Shown piece by piece: positions 1 to 6,257 of a stretch of DNA of 10,802 nt. A program made the position numbers and the translations under genes. Source of the stretch: CAZDYI01 sp964509765 (GTDB taxonomy: Bacteria > Pseudomonadota > Gammaproteobacteria > Tethybacterales > Tethybacteraceae); NCBI GenBank assembly GCA_964509765.1, contig CAZDYI010000046.1:1-10802 (forward strand). The letters are read 5' to 3'. How positions within the stretch are numbered: position 1 is the stretch's first letter; each line of letters starts with the position of its first letter. The notes under the pieces are model-generated. The model did not search any database and was not told the DNA's origin. It saw only the letters and a program-made list of their open reading frames with translations.

Positions 1-147
1 TCCGACATGATCGCCGAGGGGGTCCTGGCGATGGAGTTCGGCGGGTCGGCCGAGGACGTCGCCCGAACCTGCCACGCGCATCCAACCCTGTCGGAGGCCT
101 TCAAGGAGGCCGCGCTTGCCGTGGACAAGAGGGCGATCCACTCCTAG
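1..147 (+). CDS. lpdA: Dihydrolipoyl dehydrogenase (E3), C-terminal fragment
   Basis: The window opens inside this gene; only the last 48 codons and the TAG stop are present. The product is the FAD-containing E3 subunit that reoxidises dihydrolipoyl groups of 2-oxoacid dehydrogenase complexes and passes electrons to NAD+ in the cytoplasm. The fragment contains CHAHPTLSEA (fragment residues 24-33). This is the family's C-terminal dimer-interface signature, in which the His before Pro-Thr and the Glu five residues later (H27 and E32 here) form the acid-base pair completing the partner subunit's active site. The tail after it is short. zapE starts 20 bp downstream on the same strand, and sucC lies at the far end of the window, so this is probably the E3 of the 2-oxoglutarate dehydrogenase operon. 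That last point is inference, because sucA and sucB lie outside the window. Confidence 0.93.
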   Translation, partial: SDMIAEGVLAMEFGGSAEDVARTCHAHPTLSEAFKEAALAVDKRAIHS

Positions 148-167
148 GCAGCAAAGGCCCCCGCGCC

Positions 168-1322
168 ATGGAGGGCGAGCACTGCCTTGTAGGCCAGGAC
201 ACCGTCAGGAGCTGGTACCAAGGGAACGTCGACAGCGGCGCGCTGGCCGCGGACCCGGCACAGGAGCGGGTGGTCGAGCGGCTGCAGAAGCTCAGCAACG
301 AGCTGTCCGACAGCGAAAGGGACTCCGGCGAGGGCCTGCTGTCGTCTCTCCTGCCCGGCAAGGCCAGGAAGGAGGCGCCGCGGGGCGTCTACATCCACGG
401 ATCGATCGGAAGGGGAAAGAGCTACCTCGTTGACGGCTTCTTCCTGAACCTGCCGACTGCGCGCAAGCTGCGCGTGCACTTCCACGGCTTCATGAGGCAC
501 TACCACGAGGACGTGAAAAAAAGCGGGGCCGACGGCGACGACGCGCTCGTCCAGGTCGCCTCGTCGCTGTCGGAGCGGTTCGACCTGATCTGCTTCGACG
601 AGTTCCACGTCAGCGACATCGCCGACGCGATGATCCTGTCGCGGATGCTCGAGGTGCTGCTCGACGCGGGAACGGTGCTCGTCGCGACATCGAACTACCG
701 CCCGGACGGCCTGTACCCGAACGGGCTCGCCCGCGACAGGTTCCTGCCCGCCATCGCGCTCATCAAGGAGCGCCTCGACGTCGTCAGCCTCGACGGCGAC
801 ACCGACTACCGCTTCCGGGCGCTGTCCGACGCCGGCCTGTACCTCTCGCCGGTCTCCGAGGAGAACGAGCGCGGCTTCGAGGCGCTGTTCGGCCGCCTGG
901 CGCTCGGCATGACGCTCAAGCCGCGGGTTAAGGTCGCCGCCGGCAGGGTCCTGCCAGCCCGGCAGCGGACCTCGGATGCGATCTGGCTGGACTTCGACGA
1001 GGTGTGCGGCGGCAACTACGGCCAGGCCGACTACCTCAAGCTCGGCGAGCGCTTTGCGACCGTCTTCGTCTCCGGCGTCCCGCGGCTCGGGACCGCCGGC
1101 GCATCGGAGTCGACAAGGAGGTTCACCTGGCTCGTCGACGTCCTGTACGACCTGCGCGTGAAGCTCGTCCTGCTTGCGGAGCACGGCCTCGGCGAGCTGT
1201 TCGAGGGCGAGGGCGGCGAGTCCGGGAGGACGCTGTCGAGGCTCAAGGAGATGCAGTCCCAGGAGTACCTCTCAGACTCCATGAGGGTCCCGCAGCAGGC
1301 CGGAGCCGGGCTGGCGGCCTGA
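168..1322 (+). CDS. zapE: ZapE/AFG1-family ATPase
   Basis: This is a 384-residue AAA+-type ATPase of the AFG1/ZapE family, close to the usual bacterial length. In E. coli ZapE is a Z-ring-associated ATPase; mitochondrial AFG1 (LACE1) homologues act in protein quality control. Visible motifs are Walker A GSIGRGKS (residues 78-85), Walker B LICFDE followed by FHVSD (140-150), the sensor-1 stretch ATSN (173-176), an LARDRF arginine region (187-192), and the family's C-terminal RLKEMQSQEYL (358-368). The N-terminal 65 residues are less conserved. The ATG start lies 20 bp after lpdA with only a weak AAAGG ahead of it; it gives a normal N-terminus and no better in-frame start is seen. It is probably cotranscribed with lpdA. 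It converges with glycosyltransferase D, the stop codons being separated by only 9 bp. The family assignment is firm; the cell-division role is transferred from E. coli. Confidence 0.93.
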   Translation: MEGEHCLVGQDTVRSWYQGNVDSGALAADPAQERVVERLQKLSNELSDSERDSGEGLLSSLLPGKARKEAPRGVYIHGSIGRGKSYLVDGFFLNLPTARKLRVHFHGFMRHYHEDVKKSGADGDDALVQVASSLSERFDLICFDEFHVSDIADAMILSRMLEVLLDAGTVLVATSNYRPDGLYPNGLARDRFLPAIALIKERLDVVSLDGDTDYRFRALSDAGLYLSPVSEENERGFEALFGRLALGMTLKPRVKVAAGRVLPARQRTSDAIWLDFDEVCGGNYGQADYLKLGERFATVFVSGVPRLGTAGASESTRRFTWLVDVLYDLRVKLVLLAEHGLGELFEGEGGESGRTLSRLKEMQSQEYLSDSMRVPQQAGAGLAA

Positions 1323-1331
1323 ATCCAGGCC

Positions 1332-2921
1332 TCAGTCGTCCGCGTACTCGAACACCGGCGGCTCGACGTAGCCGAGGATCTCGCTGAGCATCCTCGTTGC
1401 GTCCGGGTCGGTCATGTTGGGCGTGTTCGACTTCCACTGCCGCACCTCCCCCTCGCCGCTGACGAAGCCGTAGAGGTACTCCTCGCCCTCGCCGCCGAGG
1501 GCGATCATGTCGGGCAGGTCCACGATTCCGCTGCGGGCGACGACGTGGGTGAACAGCTCGCGCGGTTTCGCCCCGCCGGACACCGCCTCCTGGAAGGCCC
1601 GGACGTCGTAGAGCGGGACGTCGTGGTGCAGGTAGTAGTAGCCGGGCGTGTTGAAGTACGGGTCGTCGATGTGGAGCACGCCCTTGACGTCGTCGATTTT
1701 CGCGAGCTCCAGGTAGGCGTCGAACATGTTCCCCTGGCCGATCAGGTAGCGGACGTCGCCGCGCTCGAGGGAGTTCGCGCGGTACAGCCACCTGTCGTCG
1801 ACGACGTTGCCCGCGAGAAGGAAGACCGCCGCAATCGATGCCTCCGACGCGCTGCGCGGCGAGAACAGCCTGGGCCACCGTCCGGCCCAGGCCGCGAACA
1901 GGTCGCCGCAGACCACCAGGCACAGCGGCAGCAGGACGAACACGAAGCGGAACTCCTTGTGCCCGTGCGCCATGTGGGGGACGATCGTCGCCAGGACCAG
2001 CAGGATCGCAAGCAGGTGCCTTCTTGGTTGCCGGGCGAATGCCCAGAGCATCAGCGCGATCCCGCCCGCCGTCGCGAACAGCAGGCGCGGAAGGTAGAAG
2101 CCCAGCGGCTGGGAGGTCCTGACCCCGTCCAGCCCCATGTTCAGCGAGTAGTTCGCAATGTACGAGTGGAACGGCGATCCCCAGGTCAAGGTCTCGAGGA
2201 CCGCCACGAGGACCGCCACCGCGGCAACGCCTGAAAGGGCCGACAGAATCCAGTTCCGCCCCGCCCATGCCAGGACGGCCACAAGGACGGTGAGGGAAAG
2301 GGGCAGGTACTGGACGCGCACCGCCGCCGCAAGCGCGACAAGCAGGCCGAACAGGAGCGCGGCCCCGGCCCCGCCGGGCCTCGGCCTGCATGCGACGCCG
2401 AGGGCCCCGAAAAGCAGGGCGGTCGAGACGAACTCGGTGAACGGCTTGTGGGCGTAAAAGACCAGGTAGGGCCAGAGGCAGGCGAGGACCAGGGCGATCC
2501 TGGCCGGCTCCTCCCCGAACGCCCTTCGGGCGAAATGGTAGGAACCCCACGGAACCAGCAGCGAGAGCGCGCAAAATGCGATCTTCACCACATTGACATA
2601 CACCTGCGGGACGCCGAGTCCGACCAGGTCGAGCGACCGCAGGATCGCGGCCACGAAGCCGGGAACCAGCCAGCTCCGCCCGCCGTACTGGAACTCCCAG
2701 AAGACGATCCCGCTTCCGAAGACCGCCCTGTGGGCGGGCTCGAGGTACTGCATGATCTCGTCCGGATGAAGGACGAAGTCGCCGCCGAGGGCGAAGGCGG
2801 CGCGCAGCGCGAACGCCACAACGAGCCAGGCGGGCAGGTGCCGCCACGTTTCCTGGCTGTCCCCGGGCGGGGCGGGCAGCAGCGCGGTCCGCCACGAGCG
2901 CGCCGCCGCTTCGCCGCTCAC
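1332..2921 (-). CDS. GT22 (Alg9/PIG-B-like) membrane glycosyltransferase, copy D
   Basis: This is the last of four tandem paralogues, 529 residues from a GTG start. The GTG overlaps the TGA stop of copy C in a GTGA tetranucleotide, which implies translational coupling. The same frame stays open far upstream, but there it reads out of frame through copy C and gives low-complexity Arg/Ala/Gly sequence, so the GTG at 2921 is chosen. A first membrane helix (about 29-48) is followed by HPDEIMQYLEPAH (52-64), the position of the catalytic acid in GT-C enzymes, then WEF and GGRSWLVPG (75-88). HKPFTEFVST lies at 158-167, HKEFRF at 321-326, and several hydrophobic helices run in between. Residues from about 375 on form a soluble domain with ERGDVRYL (386-393) and TPGYYYLHHDVPLYD (425-439). 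By family, it should transfer a sugar from a polyprenyl-phosphate donor outside the membrane; sugar and acceptor are unknown. Over the first 150 or so aligned residues it is roughly three quarters identical by eye to copy A. Confidence 0.85.
   Translation of the reverse strand: MSGEAAARSWRTALLPAPPGDSQETWRHLPAWLVVAFALRAAFALGGDFVLHPDEIMQYLEPAHRAVFGSGIVFWEFQYGGRSWLVPGFVAAILRSLDLVGLGVPQVYVNVVKIAFCALSLLVPWGSYHFARRAFGEEPARIALVLACLWPYLVFYAHKPFTEFVSTALLFGALGVACRPRPGGAGAALLFGLLVALAAAVRVQYLPLSLTVLVAVLAWAGRNWILSALSGVAAVAVLVAVLETLTWGSPFHSYIANYSLNMGLDGVRTSQPLGFYLPRLLFATAGGIALMLWAFARQPRRHLLAILLVLATIVPHMAHGHKEFRFVFVLLPLCLVVCGDLFAAWAGRWPRLFSPRSASEASIAAVFLLAGNVVDDRWLYRANSLERGDVRYLIGQGNMFDAYLELAKIDDVKGVLHIDDPYFNTPGYYYLHHDVPLYDVRAFQEAVSGGAKPRELFTHVVARSGIVDLPDMIALGGEGEEYLYGFVSGEGEVRQWKSNTPNMTDPDATRMLSEILGYVEPPVFEYADD
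2728..2794. repeat. Near-identical direct repeat, unit in copy D (partner 4318-4384)
   Basis: This 67-bp stretch of copy D matches 4318-4384 of copy C at 65 of 67 positions. It encodes the end of the first helix and the HPDEIMQ active-site loop. The match is higher than in most of the rest of the two genes and includes synonymous positions, so recent gene conversion is as likely as strong purifying selection. Confidence 0.85.
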
Positions 2922-4525
2922 TGCGCGAACTCGAACAGCGGCGGCTTCACGGCGCCCTCGAAGCCGAGCCTGTCGCGGGCGATCCCCACGGCGGTGTTGG
3001 TGAGCAGCATCACCTCGTGGCTGCGCCAGCTCCTTGTCTCGTCGACGCCCTCGATGAAGCCGTGGCGGTAGGGCGCGCCCGGTCCCGGGATCTCGACGTA
3101 ACCCGGAAGGTCGGGAAACCTGCCCTCGGAAACCAGGTGGGAGACGAACTCCTCGGGCCTGTCGGATCCCGCCTGGTCCATCGCGATCTGCAGCGAGACT
3201 GAATCGTAAAACGGAACGGAATGGTGAAGGTAATAGTATCCGGGAGAGTTGTGGTAGGGGTTGTTCAGGTCGACGAAGCCGGAAACGTCTTCCAGCCTGG
3301 AGATCGCCAGGTACGCGTCGAACAGGTTCTCCTGGCCGAACAGGTACCTGACGTTTCCTCGCTCGCGCGAGGCCGCCTCGTGCAGCCACCCGTCGTCGAT
3401 CAGGTTCGGGGCGATCACGGCCAGGAAAGCCGAGGCGAACAGGGTCGCGGCCCGCGTTCCGGCGACAGAAGGCATCAGCCTCGCCGCCTGGTCGGCAGCG
3501 ACGAGCAGCGCGAGCGGGATGAGCACGAAGACGAAGCGGAACTCCTTGTGGGGCTGCGCCATGTGCAGGGCGAGCACAGAGAAGGCGGCAAGCAATGCGA
3601 ATAGATGGCGCCTCGGGCGCCGGGCGAAGGCATAGAGCGCGACGAGGGCTGCGCCTGCGGTCGCGAACAGCAGCCTCGGCAGGTAGAAGAACAGCCCCTG
3701 CGCCTCGCGCTCGAGGTCGACCTCGCGGTTGTAGACGTATATCGCATGGTAGGAGTGGAACGGCGAGCCCCAGGTGAGCGTCTCGAGCAGCCCGACCGTC
3801 AGCAGCGCCGCAGCGGCCCCGGCCAGGGAGAGCGCCGCCCATTGCCTGTTGCGGATTGCGGCGCAGGCCAGCCACGCAAGGGCGGCAACCGGCAGGTAGT
3901 GCATCCGCACCGCGGCGGACAGGACCAGGACGCATCCGAACGCGATCGCGGCAATGGGGGCGCCGCCCCTCCTGGAGCTTGCGATCCCGAGCGCGCCGAA
4001 CAGCAGCGACGTCGAGACGAACTCGGACATCGGCTTGTGCGCGAAGACGACGAGGTACGGCCACAGGCACAACGCGACCAGCGCGATCCGCGCCGCCTGC
4101 TCGCCGAGCGCGACCCGCGCGAAGCGGTAGGCGCCCCAGGGAACGAGCAGGGACAGGATGCAGAACAGCGCCTTGACGGCGTAGACGTAGACCCGGGGTT
4201 CGCCGAGGCCGAGCAGGTCCAGGGACCACAGCGCCCCCGCGACGAGGCCCGGGATGATCCAGCTCCTCGCGCCGTACTCGAACTCCCAGTAGACGAGCCC
4301 GCTGCCGAAGACGAGCCTGTGGGCGGGCTCGAGGTGCTGCATGATCTCGTCCGGATGGAGGACGAAGTCGCCGCCGAGGGCGACGGAGAGCCGCAGTGCC
4401 AGGGCGACGGCTAGCCAGGCAGGGAGGCACTTCCAGGACGGGGCGTCGCCGCCGCCCGGTCCCTGCGGGGCGAACATGCCGGCCACGGTCCCGGCCAAGC
4501 CCCCAGGCGCGCCAGACATCGTCAC
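2918..4525 (-). CDS. GT22 (Alg9/PIG-B-like) membrane glycosyltransferase, copy C
   Basis: This is the third paralogue, 535 residues if started at the GTG at 4525; an ATG two codons in (4519) is the alternative. GGCGGA sits about 4 nt before the GTG and favours it. Copy B ends 21 bp upstream, and copy D begins inside this gene's stop codon. Landmarks are the first helix (about 34-52), HPDEIMQHLEPAH (57-69), WEFEYGARSW (80-89), HKPMSEF (163-169), HKEFRF (326-331), and the C-terminal domain with SRERGNVRYLFGQ (386-398) and SPGYYYLHHSVPFYD (427-441). Between the HPDE and HKEFRF motifs lie about eight to ten hydrophobic segments, as in GT-C transferases. The Gly/Pro-rich N-terminal 28 residues are not shared with the other copies. 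All family motifs are intact, so it should be catalytically competent. Its specificity is not visible; the C-terminal domain (NNPYHNSPG, HHSV) differs from copies B and D and may define it. Confidence 0.86.
   Translation of the reverse strand: MTMSGAPGGLAGTVAGMFAPQGPGGGDAPSWKCLPAWLAVALALRLSVALGGDFVLHPDEIMQHLEPAHRLVFGSGLVYWEFEYGARSWIIPGLVAGALWSLDLLGLGEPRVYVYAVKALFCILSLLVPWGAYRFARVALGEQAARIALVALCLWPYLVVFAHKPMSEFVSTSLLFGALGIASSRRGGAPIAAIAFGCVLVLSAAVRMHYLPVAALAWLACAAIRNRQWAALSLAGAAAALLTVGLLETLTWGSPFHSYHAIYVYNREVDLEREAQGLFFYLPRLLFATAGAALVALYAFARRPRRHLFALLAAFSVLALHMAQPHKEFRFVFVLIPLALLVAADQAARLMPSVAGTRAATLFASAFLAVIAPNLIDDGWLHEAASRERGNVRYLFGQENLFDAYLAISRLEDVSGFVDLNNPYHNSPGYYYLHHSVPFYDSVSLQIAMDQAGSDRPEEFVSHLVSEGRFPDLPGYVEIPGPGAPYRHGFIEGVDETRSWRSHEVMLLTNTAVGIARDRLGFEGAVKPPLFEFAQ
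4318..4384. repeat. Near-identical direct repeat, unit in copy C (partner 2728-2794)
   Basis: This is the copy C partner of the 67-bp repeat at 2728-2794, with two mismatches. It is in the same orientation and about 1.6 kb away, so recombination between the two could delete or fuse one gene unit. Confidence 0.85.
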
Positions 4526-4546
4526 TGCGTCCGCCAGGCCGGCGCC

Positions 4547-6181
4547 TCAGGGCTCCCCGAACTCGAAGTGGGGCAGCGCCTCGGCCTCGCCCTCGTAGCC
4601 GAGCCTCTGTATAGCCAGCAGCACCCTTCCCTTGCGGACTTGCGACGGCGTGTTGCTTGCCCAGGGCCTGACCGATTCGACGCCCTCAAGGTAGCCGTAG
4701 TAGTGGGTGTCGCCCCTTCCCAGCTCAAGGAAGCCTTCCAGGGGCCGGAACTCGTGCCTTGCGACGACGTGGGAGACAAGCTCGGAGGGGTCTTCGCGGC
4801 CGAGGCGCGCCGCGGCCTCGCGGAACGCTGAGAGGTCGTACAGCGGGACGTCATGGTGCAGGTAGTAGTATCCCGGCAGGGAGTGGTACGGCTCGTCCAG
4901 GTGAAGCACGCCCTTCACGCCGTCGAGCTTCGACAGCTCGAGGTACGCGTCGTGCATGTTGCCCTGGCCGAACAGGTACCTTATCGGCGCTCGCCTGTCC
5001 GAGTTCTCCTCGTGTATCCACTGGTCCTCGACAAGGTTGAACGAGATCAGGACCAGGAACGCCGAGGCCAGGGAGGCGACGGGCGCCGTGCCGAGCGCCC
5101 TCGGACAGCGCCTGCTGCCTTCGGCAATCGCGTCGCCGACCACCAGCAGGCACAGCGGAAGCAGCAGGAACAGGAAGCGAAGCTCCTTGTGCGGCTGCGC
5201 CAGGTGCAGCGCGAGGACCGTCGCGCAGAGGGCGAGGACCAGCGCGTGCCTGCGGGGAGACCTGGCGAACGCGTACAGCGCAACGACGGCGCCGCCTGCG
5301 GTGAGGAACAGCAGCCGGGGCAGGTAGAACAGCAGCCCCTGGTGCTCCCGCGTCCAGTCGAGGCCGACGTTGTAGACGAGGTTGACGTAGTATGAGCGGA
5401 ACGGAAATCCCCAGGTGTACGCCTCCAGCGCCCCCACGAAGGCGGCTGCCGCCAGCCAGCCCGCGGCCGACGCCCGAAGCCACCTTCCGCCGCGCGCGGC
5501 GCAAAGCGCGGGCCAGATGACCAGGGCCGCCGGCAGGTACTGCATCCTGACCGCTCCCGCAAGCGCGAGCAGGGCGCCTGCGGCGAGCGCTGCCTTGGCC
5601 GTCCCGCCCGCCCGGGCGCTCGCCAGGCCAAGGGCGCCGAACAGCAGCGAGGTCGACACGAACTCGGTGAGCGGCTTGTGGGCGAAGACGACCAGGTACG
5701 GCCAGAGGCATGTCAGGACAAGGGCGTACCTGGCGCTGCTCTCGCCGAGGGTCCTTTTCGCGAATGCATACGTTCCCCAGGGTATCAGCAGGGAGAGCAG
5801 GCAGAACGCGATCTTCACTGCATAGACATAGACGGCCGGCTGCCCGAGGCCGACCTTGTCGAGCGCCAGGAGGATCGCCGCCACGAAGCCGGGGACGATC
5901 CAGCTCCGGCCGCCGAAGTGCTGCTCCCAGAACATCACCCCGTTGCCGAACACCGCGCGGTGGGCCTGCTCGAGATACTGCATCAGCTCGTCCGGGTGGA
6001 GGATGAAGTCCCCGCCGAGCGCGACCGCCGCGCGCAGGGCGAAGGCGGCCGCGAGCCAGGCGGAGAGGCGCCGCCACGGCGGGCCGTCCCCTCCGCGGTC
6101 CGGAAACAGGGCGGCCGCGCTTTCCCTGAGGGAAGGCCTTGCCCTCACCTCATCGCCCGAGGATGCTTCGGAGGGGGTCAT
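4547..6181 (-). CDS. GT22 (Alg9/PIG-B-like) membrane glycosyltransferase, copy B
   Basis: This is the second paralogue, 544 residues from ATG, and the only one of the four with an ATG start. It begins 76 bp after copy A ends, the widest gap in the minus-strand gene run, and ends 21 bp before copy C. No convincing Shine-Dalgarno sequence is seen before the ATG. The order of parts matches the other copies: first helix about 38-58, HPDELMQYLEQAH (62-74), GGRSWIVPG (90-98), HKPLTEFVST (168-177), HKELRF (331-336), RRAPIRYLFGQ (396-406), and LPGYYYLHHDVPLYD (435-449). It departs from its sisters at otherwise shared positions: WEQHF replaces WEF.Y after HPDE, LMQ..EQ replaces IMQ..EP, HKEL replaces HKEF, and the S-x-ERG motif reads SDRRAP. 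These changes sit in or beside predicted active-site loops and may mean a different donor or acceptor. The fold assignment is firm; the substrate is unknown. Confidence 0.86.
   Translation of the reverse strand: MTPSEASSGDEVRARPSLRESAAALFPDRGGDGPPWRRLSAWLAAAFALRAAVALGGDFILHPDELMQYLEQAHRAVFGNGVMFWEQHFGGRSWIVPGFVAAILLALDKVGLGQPAVYVYAVKIAFCLLSLLIPWGTYAFAKRTLGESSARYALVLTCLWPYLVVFAHKPLTEFVSTSLLFGALGLASARAGGTAKAALAAGALLALAGAVRMQYLPAALVIWPALCAARGGRWLRASAAGWLAAAAFVGALEAYTWGFPFRSYYVNLVYNVGLDWTREHQGLLFYLPRLLFLTAGGAVVALYAFARSPRRHALVLALCATVLALHLAQPHKELRFLFLLLPLCLLVVGDAIAEGSRRCPRALGTAPVASLASAFLVLISFNLVEDQWIHEENSDRRAPIRYLFGQGNMHDAYLELSKLDGVKGVLHLDEPYHSLPGYYYLHHDVPLYDLSAFREAAARLGREDPSELVSHVVARHEFRPLEGFLELGRGDTHYYGYLEGVESVRPWASNTPSQVRKGRVLLAIQRLGYEGEAEALPHFEFGEP
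5652..5710. repeat. Near-identical direct repeat, unit in copy B (partner 7366-7424)
   Basis: These 59 bp match 7366-7424 in copy A at 57 of 59 positions. They encode the LWPYLVVFAHKP.TEFVST segment, the second most conserved loop of the family. Confidence 0.85.
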
Positions 6182-6257
6182 CTGTCGGAAAAAGCTGGGA
6201 GTTCAGGGTCCGGGCGGATGCTCGCAGCCCGCGCGGGCCGTTCACGAAGGACTCCGG

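Noticed and set aside
144..1184. A 346-codon open frame antisense to zapE.
   Set aside because: It lies wholly opposite a well-supported gene; its composition is typical of complement-strand reading in GC-rich DNA and it has no family motif.
1243..2895. A 550-codon minus-strand frame overlapping copy D in another phase.
   Set aside because: It is Arg/Pro/Ala-rich throughout and only repeats copy D's sequence in the wrong frame.
2922..4430. Apparent upstream extension of copy D's open frame to a 1032-codon reading frame, as if C and D were fused.
   Set aside because: The extension reads copy C out of frame and yields Arg/Ala/Gly/Pro-rich sequence with no motif. Copy C itself is intact in its own frame, and D has a GTG coupled to C's stop.
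6227..6238. A 12-bp GC palindrome (GCCCGC/GCGGGC) in the gap between copies A and B, considered as a terminator or operator.
   Set aside because: It has no loop and no adjacent T tract, and such short GC palindromes are expected by chance in this composition.
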